Assembly: GCA_902388455.1 (NCBI GenBank)
Contig: CABMPD010000002.1
Coordinates: 222,406 to 286,405 of the forward strand
Source of the DNA: an uncultured Alistipes sp.
GTDB taxonomy: Bacteria > Bacteroidota > Bacteroidia > Bacteroidales > UBA932
Direction of reading: 5' to 3'
DNA length: 64,000 nt
The notes below the pieces were generated by a model. It was not told where the DNA came from, did no database searches, and saw only the letters and a list, made by a program, of their open reading frames with translations. Of the stretch, positions 1 to 8,857 are shown piece by piece. The first letter of the stretch is position 1, and every line of letters begins with the position of its first letter. Position numbers and translations under genes: made by a program.

Positions 1-84
1 TCCCGCTATCGACGTGATGAGGTCGATCAGCAGCACCGGAGTGTCTCCGTTGAAAGTGAAGAGGGTATAGTTCAGCCAGTCCAT
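1..84 (-). CDS. N-terminal fragment of an unidentified membrane protein
   Basis: The first 28 codons of a leftward gene run off the window edge. The start is the ATG at 84. The peptide begins MDWLNYTLFTFNGD and then turns hydrophobic (TPVLLIDLITSIAG), as expected for a first membrane segment. Small mechanosensitive channels of the MscS type in Bacteroidota often start this way, but 28 residues are too few to assign a family. The gene lies just downstream of hsp20 and its terminator, so it is probably transcribed on its own. Confidence 0.45.
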   Translation of the reverse strand, partial: MDWLNYTLFTFNGDTPVLLIDLITSIAG

Positions 85-118
85 GGACGTTATTGTTAGG
101 GCCGCAAAAATACAAAAA

Positions 119-152
119 AAGCCGCGCTCCGATGCAGGTCGAAGTGCGGCTT
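119..152 (-). terminator. Rho-independent terminator after hsp20
   Basis: On the minus strand a stem AAGCCGC/GCGGCTT (positions 152-146 and 125-119) closes a loop of about 20 nt and is followed directly by a run of T residues (plus-strand A-run at 114-118). It lies about 40 bp beyond the hsp20 stop codon, where a terminator is expected. Confidence 0.7.
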
Positions 153-189
153 CTGGGTTTGTTGCAGCCTTGGACTGAAGGGCCGTCGG

Positions 190-630
190 CTATTTGATAT
201 CAATGAATCTTTCCTTGGGTGTGACAGGGACCTCGGTCATCTTGGGCAGGGTGATGTTCAGTACACCGTGCTCCATGCTGGCGCTGATCTCTTCCTTCTT
301 GATGTCGTCGGGGAGAAGCAGGGCCTGTTCGAAGTGGGAGTAGGAGAATTCCCTTCTGAGGTATTTCTCGTCCTTCTTCTCTTCTTTGTGCTCGTCCTTG
401 TGCTCGAGGGTGACCACCAGTTCGTTCTCTTCGTTGATGCGGATCTTGAAGTCGTTCTTGGACATGCCGGGGGCGGCTATCTCGACTGTGTACTCCTTGT
501 CATTCTCCTTTACGTTGATGGCAGGGGACGAAGTCCTCATCATGTTTCCGAAATGTCTGAAGTCATCATCGAAAAAGTCATTGAAAAAAGCGGGCAGCCA
601 ATTCTGCTGTGTTCTTCTGCTGGGTACCAT
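190..630 (-). CDS. Small heat-shock protein (Hsp20/alpha-crystallin family)
   Basis: This is a cytoplasmic ATP-independent holdase chaperone of 146 residues, the usual length for the family. A short N-terminal arm (NWLPAFFNDFF) is followed by an alpha-crystallin domain from about residue 35 (PAINVKENDKEYTVEIAAPGM). The C-terminal core signature is EHGVLNITLPK, then a short tail. An upstream in-frame ATG at 645 exists, but its codons 1-3 contain GGAGG, which is ideally placed as the ribosome-binding site of the ATG at 630, so the later start is chosen. The gene is preceded by a long non-coding leader and followed by a terminator, so it appears monocistronic. Confidence 0.93.
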   Translation of the reverse strand: MVPSRRTQQNWLPAFFNDFFDDDFRHFGNMMRTSSPAINVKENDKEYTVEIAAPGMSKNDFKIRINEENELVVTLEHKDEHKEEKKDEKYLRREFSYSHFEQALLLPDDIKKEEISASMEHGVLNITLPKMTEVPVTPKERFIDIK

Positions 631-645
631 AATGTTATCCTCCAT

Positions 646-959
646 AATTTTAAATTGTTTCTTAAAATGTTTCCGAACGTCTCCGGTCTTTCAGAGGAGG
701 CTGCGGATTCGTTTCTGAATCCTGTCGCCCCGTTCTTCCGGACCTTCCCGGGAGTCTTTCCGGTGCCCCTCACCGGGGTCTCCGTTCCGCCCTCCCTTTC
801 GGGCGTTCGATAGATGATATCGCAAATTGTGGACCAGTGGGCTTTGGCACGCGGAGGCTTGACGGAATGTCGCATTTTTCCGCCAAATTGTCACGAAATC
901 CCTGAAAATCAATAGATTGAGTGACAAATTGACAGAAAAGGGATGTTTACAACAATGCC
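646..959. other. hsp20 upstream region without a gene
   Basis: No credible coding sequence is seen. The segment holds the hsp20 leader, a GC-rich imperfect hairpin around 766-782 (CCCCTCACCGGGG), the possible -24/-12 promoter and the TGTCA/TGACA words described separately. Confidence 0.5.
821..836 (-). promoter_or_regulatory. Possible -24/-12 (sigma-54-like) promoter for hsp20
   Basis: The minus strand reads TGGTCCACAATTTGCG, which has the GG-N10-GC geometry and the TTGC of a sigma-54 site, although the -24 half is only a partial match. About 50-115 bp further upstream (884-950) lie several TGTCA/TGACA words in inverted and direct arrangement that could bind an activator. The leader to the hsp20 ATG would be about 180 nt. 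This is a weak call. Confidence 0.3.
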
Positions 960-1075
960 GCTTGAGAGCGCACCTTCTTAAGGTGAGGCGGAAATGCGGG
1001 AAAATAGCTCACCTTCGGAAGGTGGGACGAGGCGACTGGAAACGGAACCGCGGGAAACGGTGCCGTTGCGGTAGA
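960..1075 (-). repeat. Dispersed palindrome repeat, single copy of the 117-bp family
   Basis: Two palindromes with arms CACCTT and AAGGTG lie at 971-985 and 1010-1024, exactly 39 bp apart. Read on the minus strand, the segment aligns with the tandem array at 21.5-22.0 kb, including the spacer words CCCGC..TTTCC and CCGTTTCCA. The distal end (1040-1072) runs into AACGGAACC..TGCCGTTGCGG, which resembles the hairpin of the 105-bp repeat family at 52.7 kb, so this copy looks like a mosaic. It lies between the sufB stop codon and the hsp20 promoter region. Confidence 0.7.
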
Positions 1076-1104
1076 TTAGGTGGTGGAGTCGAAGACGAGA
1101 TGCC

Positions 1105-2541
<1,437 letters not shown>

Positions 2542-2574
2542 GGTCAATCCGTGCTTTTTGCAAAAGTCAGACCG

Positions 2575-2582
2575 CAAAGATA
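2575..2582 (-). promoter_or_regulatory. TAnnTTTG -7 promoter box for sufB
   Basis: The minus strand reads TATCTTTGC, the Bacteroidota -7 element. It fixes the sufB start at 2541, because transcription would begin downstream of the alternative start codon at 2577. Confidence 0.7.
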
Positions 2583-2622
2583 GAGAATTTTTGTTACCTT
2601 AGCGGGGATAATATAAAGGACA

Positions 2623-3627
2623 ATGGCAACTGAAATAGCATCAATAGGCAAGCAGGCCCTCCTGTCGCGGCTCTTCGAGGGCAGCGGCTTCGTGAATGAG
2701 CGGGGCTGCGCGTTCTCCGGCGACGGGAACTTCAGCACGGTTCACAAGGTATTCATGGAAAAGGTGGATTTCGACCTGACGTACAATCCTCTGCGGCATC
2801 TCGGGCACAAGCTCGCCCTGAACGTCATCGGAGAGCTCTACGCCCGCATGAGCACTCCCGTAGGAATGGATATCACGGTGGCTCTGTCCAACCGCTTCTC
2901 GGTCGAGGACGTGCAGGATCTCTGGGAGGGTATCTCCGCAGCCGCCAAGGAACACGGCGCGGCGCATCTGGGTCTCGACCTGATCCCGTCAGCGGCCGGA
3001 ATGGTGGTGAGCATCGCGGCCTGGGGCTCCGCCGGAAAGGACGTCGCTCAGAAACGGAAAAATGCTCAGTCGAAGGACCTTCTGGTGCTTAGCGGTGACC
3101 TGGGTGCGGCCTATATGGGACTGCACGTGCTGGAAAGGGAGAAGACCGCATTCGAGGGCACTCCCGCCGGGACGGCGCCCAAGCAGCCGGACCTTACGCA
3201 GTACAAATACATCGTGGGCGAATACCTCAGCCCCTACCTGAAGCCTGCTGTGCCGGGACGCTTCGCCGAGGCGGGGATTGTCCCCTGCGGAGGGTATTTC
3301 GTCAGCCGCGGACTGGGTGAAGCCGCCAAGCGCATTGCCGCCGATACGGGCCTCGGAGTCAAGATTTACATCGGCAGGATTCCCATTGCCTCAAAGACCT
3401 TCGAGATGGCGCAGGAGCTGAATCTCGACCCTGTCACGGCTGCTGTCAACGGCGGGGACGACTACCGCCTCCTGTACATTGTCCCCCTGGAGTTCCACGA
3501 GACGCTGCGCCGCGACTTCCAGGACTGGGACATCATCGGCCACCTCGCCCACTCCGACGTTGGGGAGGTCCTTGTCACTCCGGAAGGCGCTGAAATCGGC
3601 ATACACGCACAGGGCTACGAACAATAA
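2623..3627 (+). CDS. ThiL-like (AIR-synthase-related) protein with degenerate active site
   Basis: The 334-residue protein aligns end to end with thiamine-monophosphate kinases of Bacteroidota: VDFDLTYNPLRHLGHK near residue 48, LSGDLGAAYMGLHVLEREK in the middle and AVNGGDDYRLLYIVPLEFH near the C-terminus. The residues that bind Mg-ATP and thiamine phosphate in ThiL are largely changed, judged against the family pattern as I know it. GDDAA is SGDGNF (residues 32-37), the TTD before HFDL is MEKVD, NFSD is NVIGE, GGDTT is GLDLIPS, and ISDGL is VSRGL. Only NGGDDY looks intact. It is therefore probably not a ThiL kinase, but a paralogue with another role. It is divergent from sufB and 6 bp upstream of a KilA-N remnant. 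Confidence 0.8.
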   Translation: MATEIASIGKQALLSRLFEGSGFVNERGCAFSGDGNFSTVHKVFMEKVDFDLTYNPLRHLGHKLALNVIGELYARMSTPVGMDITVALSNRFSVEDVQDLWEGISAAAKEHGAAHLGLDLIPSAAGMVVSIAAWGSAGKDVAQKRKNAQSKDLLVLSGDLGAAYMGLHVLEREKTAFEGTPAGTAPKQPDLTQYKYIVGEYLSPYLKPAVPGRFAEAGIVPCGGYFVSRGLGEAAKRIAADTGLGVKIYIGRIPIASKTFEMAQELNLDPVTAAVNGGDDYRLLYIVPLEFHETLRRDFQDWDIIGHLAHSDVGEVLVTPEGAEIGIHAQGYEQ

Positions 3628-3633
3628 TCAAGT

Positions 3634-4118
3634 ATGAAAAAGCAGAGTATCCATATAGACAACGCTGTAATCAGCCTTCTTCCGCAAGGGCAGGAGGATT
3701 ATATTTCATTAACGGATATGGCTCACAGTCAAATGCAAGAGCATATCATATTCCGATGGATGAGCCTTAAAAGCACAATTGAATATATTGGCGAGTGGGA
3801 GGCATTGTATAATCCCAATTTTAATTATACCGAATTCGGTACAATTAGAAATGCCGCCGGCAGCAATAATTTTGTATTGTCTGTCAAGGCATGGATTGAA
3901 CGCACAAACGCAATAGGCATCGTAGCAAAAACCGGAAGATATGGAGGAACCTACGCTCATAAAGACATAGCCTATCATTTCGGAATGTGGAGAACTTAAA
4001 TGCCGTATTTATCAATGACGGTATTCCGCAATCTGAAAGGTTGGTCAGGCTTAATCAAATTGCCATCCAACAAATGAAGGTGCTGGAAGAAGTAAACAAC
4101 AGGAATTTGTTAAAATAG
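3634..4118 (+). pseudogene. KilA-N domain protein, internally deleted and frameshifted
   Basis: Codons from 3634 encode a KilA-N DNA-binding domain (ISLTDMAHSQ..., W-I-ERTNAIGIVAKTGRYGGTYAHKDIAYHF) and stop at 3999. From about 3990 a different frame continues NLNAVFINDGIPQSERLVRL and then NQIAIQQMKVLEEVNNRN to a stop at 4118. That is the typical C-terminal tail of the same family (ISQGIPQSERLVKLNQIA type). Intact relatives have well over 100 further residues between the two parts. The middle has therefore been deleted and the joint is out of frame. Base composition is AT-richer than the flanking genes, in keeping with horizontal origin. Confidence 0.8.
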
Positions 4119-4131
4119 TTACTGAGATACA

Positions 4132-5481
4132 ATGAAAAAGCATTTACTGTCCATTGCGGCCCTGTCCCTGCTGGCAGCTGCCGCCGCCTCTCCTGCTCAG
4201 GCGCAGGAGGATTATCAGCCTTCACCCGAGATCGTTCAGTCGCAGGAGCAGTTCCGTGAGAACCGTTTCGGAATTTTCATTCACTGGGGCATTTACTCGA
4301 TGTACGGTCAGGGCGAGTGGGCTCTGAACTACAACGGACTGACCCACGAGGAGTACAGCAAGATGGCCGGGGGCTTCTATCCCGCCGATTTCGATGCAGC
4401 CGAGTGGGTGAGCGCCATCAAGGCATCCGGAGCTAAGTACATCTGCATCACGACCCGTCACCACGACGGTTTCTCGATGTTCGACAGCAAGTGTACGGAC
4501 TACGACATCATGGACGCCACTCCCTTCAAGCGCGACATCATCGCCGAGCTGGCGGCCGAGTGCGAGCGTCAGGACATGCCCCTGCATTTCTACTACTCGC
4601 TGATCGACTGGGGCCGTACCGACGCACCCCGCGGACGTACCGGTCAGGGCACGGGCCGTCCCGAGGCCACCGACCCCGACACCTATTTCGATTTCATGAA
4701 GTGCCAGCTGACCGAGCTGCTGACCCGCTACGGCAAGGTGGGCTGCATCTGGTTTGACGGCAACTGGGATCATGAGGAGTGGGAGCAGCCTCTCGACTAT
4801 CGTTACGACGAGCTGTACCCGCTGATTCATGAGCTCCAGCCCGGGTGCCTGATCGGCAACAACCATCACATCACTCCCTATCCCGGTGAGAACATCCAGA
4901 TATTCGAGCGCGACATCCCCGGCGAGAATACGGCCGGATGGCACAGCGGCGGAGTCAGCACGACCCTCCCTCTCGAGACCTGCCAGACCATGAACGGCTC
5001 CTGGGGCTACCGCATGACCGACCAGAACTACAAGAGTGTGGACGAGCTCATCCGCTACCTCGTCTCCACCGCCGGCCGTGACGCCAACCTGCTGCTCAAC
5101 GTAGGCCCCCAGCCCGACGGCAACATCCCTGCCGCGGCCCTCGAGCGCTTAGCCGCAATGGGCGAGTGGCTCGGCACCTACGGCGAGACCATCTACGGCA
5201 CCCGCAGCATCCTCGTGAAACCCCAGCCCTGGGGCGTGACCACCCATAAGGACGACCGGATGTGGCTGCACGTCTTCCCCGCCGACGCCTTCAAGGCCGC
5301 CTCGGACGGACAGATCTACGTGCCCTACAAGGCCGGACGCAAGGTGGCCTCAGTCACTCCTTTCGGCTCGCCTGACGTGAAGCTCGGCTTCAAGCAGTAC
5401 AAGGAAGGCCTCTTCGTGACCCTGCCATCCGACATGCCTGCCGACGTACCGGACTATATCGTCGAGGTTACTTTCAAATAG
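4132..5481 (+). CDS. Alpha-L-fucosidase, glycoside hydrolase family 29
   Basis: This secreted exo-glycosidase of 449 residues would release fucose from glycans in the periplasm or at the surface. Residues 1-25 are a signal peptide (hydrophobic core LLSIAALSLLAAAAA, cleavage near AQAQ). The GH29 barrel follows: RFGIFIHWGIYS near residue 45, ITTRHHDGFSMFDS near 105, and VGCIWFDGNWD, where D209 is the expected nucleophile. LLLNVGPQPDGNI is typical of the end of the barrel, and a small beta-domain follows. It is only 14 bp after the KilA-N remnant and convergent with the cluster at 5.5 kb. No SusC/D pair is nearby, so the substrate cannot be guessed. Confidence 0.93.
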   Translation: MKKHLLSIAALSLLAAAAASPAQAQEDYQPSPEIVQSQEQFRENRFGIFIHWGIYSMYGQGEWALNYNGLTHEEYSKMAGGFYPADFDAAEWVSAIKASGAKYICITTRHHDGFSMFDSKCTDYDIMDATPFKRDIIAELAAECERQDMPLHFYYSLIDWGRTDAPRGRTGQGTGRPEATDPDTYFDFMKCQLTELLTRYGKVGCIWFDGNWDHEEWEQPLDYRYDELYPLIHELQPGCLIGNNHHITPYPGENIQIFERDIPGENTAGWHSGGVSTTLPLETCQTMNGSWGYRMTDQNYKSVDELIRYLVSTAGRDANLLLNVGPQPDGNIPAAALERLAAMGEWLGTYGETIYGTRSILVKPQPWGVTTHKDDRMWLHVFPADAFKAASDGQIYVPYKAGRKVASVTPFGSPDVKLGFKQYKEGLFVTLPSDMPADVPDYIVEVTFK

Positions 5482-5520
5482 TTTACAGGAGCATTGTCTG
5501 CGGAAATAGGTTCATACTGC

Positions 5521-6330
5521 CTAAAATCTGAAACCGATATATAGGACAGTGCGAAAATCGCATGAGGAAAGCACGGATGCATCCTCCCTCTGCCATCCGG
5601 CGGCATTGTCATTGAATGTGGCGCCGGCATCGATTCCTATCACGTAATGGGTGAGGAATGTATATTCGTAGCGTAGGCCTGCATTTCCAGCAAGTCCGTT
5701 GATGTGGTATTGTGAGGTAAATGTCGTAAAATCCATAGGAGCTACGGTTGGGAACATCTGCTCTGCCCTGAAGCACAGTCCGTCGGCAAAATAGTATCCG
5801 ATACCTGCGTAGACTGAGAACCGGTGATGCTCATTGTCTATCATGTGGAATACAGGCTTGACCGTGATAGCCAGCGAGTTGTGCCTTATCCACGCCAGAT
5901 TGTTCAGATTGCTTCCTTGAGCAGCCTGTTCCTGAAGGTAGTCTTTTACCTCAGGAATATCCCCTATTCCGGTTATGGAATTTCCGACGGCATCGGAGTA
6001 GACATAGGCATCTGCAAAGTCGGGAAAACCGTTTCTATATGAACTCTGTATGTCCAATTCCAGAGAGAAACGCCTCACTAAGTCTCTTTGGTAGCTGAAA
6101 CCATACACTGCGGTAGGATAGTGTCTGATATAGCCGACTGCGCCGTTGTCAGTTCCTGACAGATTTGTTCCATAACTGTAAATCCCCCATAGCCCTATAC
6201 CGCCATAAAAGCGGATCAGGTTAGATGTTCTTTCTTGTTTGTCAGAAGTGTCATAAGTCTGGCTCATACCATTGTAGCAGGCAGCACAGGCAAGAATCAC
6301 GGACAAGAGTAATGATGTTATCTGCTTCAT
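5521..6330 (-). CDS. Outer-membrane beta-barrel protein, function unknown
   Basis: The 269-residue product has an N-terminal signal peptide (KQITSLLLSVILACAACYN) and a run of alternating, aromatic-rich strands (IRFYGGIGLWGIYSYG, SVYAGIGYYFADGL, AGLRYEYTF, HYVIGIDAGATF). It ends TVLYIGFRF, a C-terminal aromatic signature of outer-membrane barrels. No functional family was recognised. It is the last gene of a leftward cluster, and its first 80 bp overlap the 3' end of the upstream lipoprotein gene in another frame, so translation may be coupled. Confidence 0.75.
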   Translation of the reverse strand: MKQITSLLLSVILACAACYNGMSQTYDTSDKQERTSNLIRFYGGIGLWGIYSYGTNLSGTDNGAVGYIRHYPTAVYGFSYQRDLVRRFSLELDIQSSYRNGFPDFADAYVYSDAVGNSITGIGDIPEVKDYLQEQAAQGSNLNNLAWIRHNSLAITVKPVFHMIDNEHHRFSVYAGIGYYFADGLCFRAEQMFPTVAPMDFTTFTSQYHINGLAGNAGLRYEYTFLTHYVIGIDAGATFNDNAAGWQREDASVLSSCDFRTVLYIGFRF

Positions 6331-6568
6331 GTTTATGGATTATTTGTTTGATTGCAAAACTTGAGAAGTCTCCCTGATATTGATAGATTCTCATTTTGGG
6401 TGATATGTTTTTCAGCTTGAATATAGTATCGCATAGCGGCTGCGTTATCACAGGTATTTCCCCTGATTCTTCCAAAATAATAAAGCGTCTTCTGTCCTCC
6501 GCGCAGCCGGGCAGGAGCAGACTGGCGGAGGTAAGCAGAAATATCAGAGTGTAACGCAGATGTTTCAT
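6251..6568 (-). CDS. Small lipoprotein, function unknown
   Basis: The start at 6568 gives a 105-residue product with a lipoprotein signal (MKHLRYTLIFLLTSA, lipobox LLPGC, C22). The mature part (RRRFIILEESGEIPVITQPLCDTIF in part) resembles no family I know. The last 26 codons overlap the signal-peptide region of the next gene in a different frame and give a Cys/Leu-rich tail (SCLCCLLQW). This tail looks incidental rather than evolved, so an earlier stop may have been lost. An alternative start at 6598 adds 10 residues before the signal and is less likely. It lies 42 bp after the upstream barrel gene. Confidence 0.55.
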   Translation of the reverse strand: MKHLRYTLIFLLTSASLLLPGCAEDRRRFIILEESGEIPVITQPLCDTIFKLKNISPKMRIYQYQGDFSSFAIKQIIHKHEADNIITLVRDSCLCCLLQWYEPDL

Positions 6569-6609
6569 GCGGCAACTAACAGATTTCGGCAGTTGCACCG
6601 GAACTTGAT

Positions 6610-7164
6610 TCAGAAAACAAAACCGAAACGATACTGTAAGTAAGGAGCTAAGTATAAGCCGTTCTGAATGCCGACTCTTCCTCCGGCAGTGAATTCACCG
6701 AACCAATGTTTGCCCCAGACCCTGCGGATACCGTACATAGGAGTCAGGCTGAAGTCAAAAGGCCCGCTGAGTGCTCCTTGTATCTTTATTGCGACAAAGT
6801 CTGCCGAGTTCTTGAAGGTGTTTTTCCCCAGTCTGGCCCGACGGCCGAAGTTGGTATAGAAGCGTGGCTCGATGTTGATGCCTAAACTTGAACTGAACTG
6901 CAGCTCGGTGAGATGGTAGTCTCCATAAAAGTACAGTCTTGAAGGTACCATTCCAGCGCGGAAGACCATCGAGAAGCTTCCCCCCAGTTTTTGCTCGTAC
7001 CCGTACTCTATGCCCACAATCTGGAGGGAAAAGGAGTGGTTGGACACGGCTACCGGTTTTTCGGAAGCAATCACAATGGTGTCAATGGCTTTGGACACGG
7101 ACTTTGCGTATGCCCCTGAGACGGCCGTCAGTATGGCCAGGACAGTCAGTATAAGGTGTTTCAT
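6610..7164 (-). CDS. Outer-membrane beta-barrel protein (DUF3575-like), function unknown
   Basis: A 184-residue protein with a signal peptide (MKHLILTVLAILTAVSGAYA). Its strands include HSFSLQIVGIEYGYEQKLG, SSSLGINIEPRFYTNFGRR and LYLAPYLQYRFGFVF. The aromatic C-terminus and alternating pattern suggest a small outer-membrane barrel; the IEPRFYTNF type of motif is seen in DUF3575-like proteins, but the family call is tentative. It is the first gene of the three-gene cluster and has a TATATTTG -7 box at 7200-7207. Confidence 0.7.
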   Translation of the reverse strand: MKHLILTVLAILTAVSGAYAKSVSKAIDTIVIASEKPVAVSNHSFSLQIVGIEYGYEQKLGGSFSMVFRAGMVPSRLYFYGDYHLTELQFSSSLGINIEPRFYTNFGRRARLGKNTFKNSADFVAIKIQGALSGPFDFSLTPMYGIRRVWGKHWFGEFTAGGRVGIQNGLYLAPYLQYRFGFVF

Positions 7165-7199
7165 CTTTTATTGTTTGTGTGTGTAGCTGTTTCGCATTG

Positions 7200-7207
7200 C
7201 AAATATA
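7200..7207 (-). promoter_or_regulatory. TAnnTTTG -7 promoter box for the barrel/lipoprotein cluster
   Basis: The minus strand reads TATATTTGC, 36 bp before the ATG at 7164. It probably drives all three genes down to 5521. Confidence 0.65.
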
Positions 7208-7394
7208 GCGGATTTCCGGCAGTCACAGCCATGATGCCCCGATGAAGCACGGAGCGGTGACTTTGGGACTGCTGCCATGGGCTGCCTTCAACGAATTGAC
7301 TTCGTTGACTGCCTTTCGCGACTCATAAAGTATGCATATTGCCGCGCGGTTATGGTGCCTGCAGTGCCTGTCAGCCGACAGTCGGGTGTATGCT

Positions 7395-8729
7395 TTATAG
7401 GAGCTCCGCCATATACGCGGGCAGGCACAAAACATCCTTGTCTTTTCGTAAGTCTTTGGTATATAAAAGATATCTGTGAAGAATCCTCGCCGAAAACTTA
7501 TTCTGGAACATATCGAGGGACTTGTGTGAGTTGTAGCCGGAGGATTTGACCTCTATGGGGCATATCTTGTCTTTTCGCGAGATGAGGAAATCTATCTCGT
7601 AGTTACGGGTCTCCTCCTTGAATGTGTAGTAAAACAGTTCATTACCGGCACTCTTCAACATCTGGGCGATGGCGTTTTTATACACATATCCCAAGTCGGT
7701 GGGGAGTTTGTCTGAAAGGAGTTTACGGTATATCACATTGTCCGTATAGTCACGGTCCATGAAAGCGAGTGTGACGAACAATCCGGTATCGGCAAGAAAC
7801 ATCTTGAAGTAATTGTAATCGGCATGAAGAGAGAAGCCTACGCTGGGATCATCCGCATGGTAGGCAAAGTTCACCGTCATGGAGTCTGCCATGTCCATCA
7901 ACAGTTCACCGAGTCTGGCTGCCGTTGCATTTTCAATTACGCTTCCTATTTTGTAGCGGGTTGTATTGCGGGAGAGTTCTGCGGGAATGGAGGCAAACAG
8001 GCGGGAAGCGCGGCCTGACGGGTCGATTTTTCTGAAATCATCAATGTACAGTTCCAGGATGTTCCGTTTTACTGCGTCTATGGCCGAGAAATCATTGGAT
8101 TCCAGGTAGGCACTGACAGCCTGTGGCATACCTCCTATGAGCATGTACAGGCGGAAAAGGCGCATAAGATCACGGTTTACGGCATCTCCAAGTGGCTTGA
8201 AATTTTGATATGAGTATTTTATCAGCCCGTGAGTCTGAGGTTTGTCAATGGCCCATAGAAACTCTTCGAAGTCCATCGGATACATTGCGATACGGGTTTC
8301 TTCGCTCGGAATCACGATTCCTTTTACGTTTTTCTTTATCGATAGGAGCGACCCGGTTTCAATGTAGTCATACCGGTGGTCTTTTACGAGGTGTTTGATT
8401 GCCTGCCGGGCTGGGGGACAGAGCTGGACTTCATCGAAAACGATAACCGATTTACGTTCATACAGCGAAACATTGAACAATGACTGAATCCTCAAAAAGA
8501 AGTAATCCAGATCGGAAATATGCGAGAACAACTCTTTGACAGCATCATCCGCTATCGAGAAATCAATGATTATGCATGACTTATACTCCTTGCGGGCGAA
8601 CTCCTCCGCGATGGTGGATTTCCCGATCCGACGCGCTCCTTTTATCAGAAGTGCCGTCTCTCCGTTGCTTTCCCGTTTCCATCGGAGCATCCTTTCGTAA
8701 ATTTTGCGCTTGAATATTTTTCCAGACAT
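7395..8729 (-). CDS. ATP-binding protein of the AAA/DUF4143 family
   Basis: A 444-residue member of the abundant AAA_14/DUF4143 ATPases, whose cellular role is not settled. The Walker A motif is KGARRIGKST near residue 30 and Walker B is VIVFDEVQL near residue 95. ETGSLLSIKKN and GGMPQAV follow. The C-terminal DUF4143 part has the nuclease-like stretch YEIDFLISRKDKICPIEVKSSG. Frame-open sequence extends to 8939, but the -7 box TATCTTTG at 8754-8761 places transcription start near 8749. The ATG at 8729 is therefore preferred over the ATG at 8750. Three 33-bp repeats lie immediately upstream. Confidence 0.85.
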   Translation of the reverse strand: MSGKIFKRKIYERMLRWKRESNGETALLIKGARRIGKSTIAEEFARKEYKSCIIIDFSIADDAVKELFSHISDLDYFFLRIQSLFNVSLYERKSVIVFDEVQLCPPARQAIKHLVKDHRYDYIETGSLLSIKKNVKGIVIPSEETRIAMYPMDFEEFLWAIDKPQTHGLIKYSYQNFKPLGDAVNRDLMRLFRLYMLIGGMPQAVSAYLESNDFSAIDAVKRNILELYIDDFRKIDPSGRASRLFASIPAELSRNTTRYKIGSVIENATAARLGELLMDMADSMTVNFAYHADDPSVGFSLHADYNYFKMFLADTGLFVTLAFMDRDYTDNVIYRKLLSDKLPTDLGYVYKNAIAQMLKSAGNELFYYTFKEETRNYEIDFLISRKDKICPIEVKSSGYNSHKSLDMFQNKFSARILHRYLLYTKDLRKDKDVLCLPAYMAELL

Positions 8730-8753
8730 GTCCAAAACCTTTATTTTCATCAG

Positions 8754-8761
8754 CAAAGATA
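8754..8761 (-). promoter_or_regulatory. TAnnTTTG -7 promoter box for the DUF4143 ATPase
   Basis: The minus strand reads TATCTTTGC. It abuts the third 33-bp repeat, so the repeats occupy the -12 to -105 region of this promoter. Confidence 0.7.
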
Positions 8762-8765
8762 CGTC

Positions 8766-8855
8766 TTTGTCGGAAAATGCAAAATGTTTTTGCGGGAATT
8801 TGTCGGAAAAAGCAAAATGTTTTTCCCGGATTTTGTCGGAAACAGGAAAATGTTT
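8766..8855. repeat. Three 33-bp tandem repeats upstream of the DUF4143 ATPase
   Basis: Copies start at 8766, 8799 and 8832 with an exact 33-bp period. The shared plus-strand core is TTTGTCGGAAA followed by GCAAAATGTTTTT or a close variant. The array ends at the stop codon of the upstream PKD-like gene (8858) and at the ATPase promoter. Position and period suggest operator-like sites, although translated read-through gives the repeated peptide KHFAFSDK. Confidence 0.75.
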
Positions 8856-8857
8856 GC

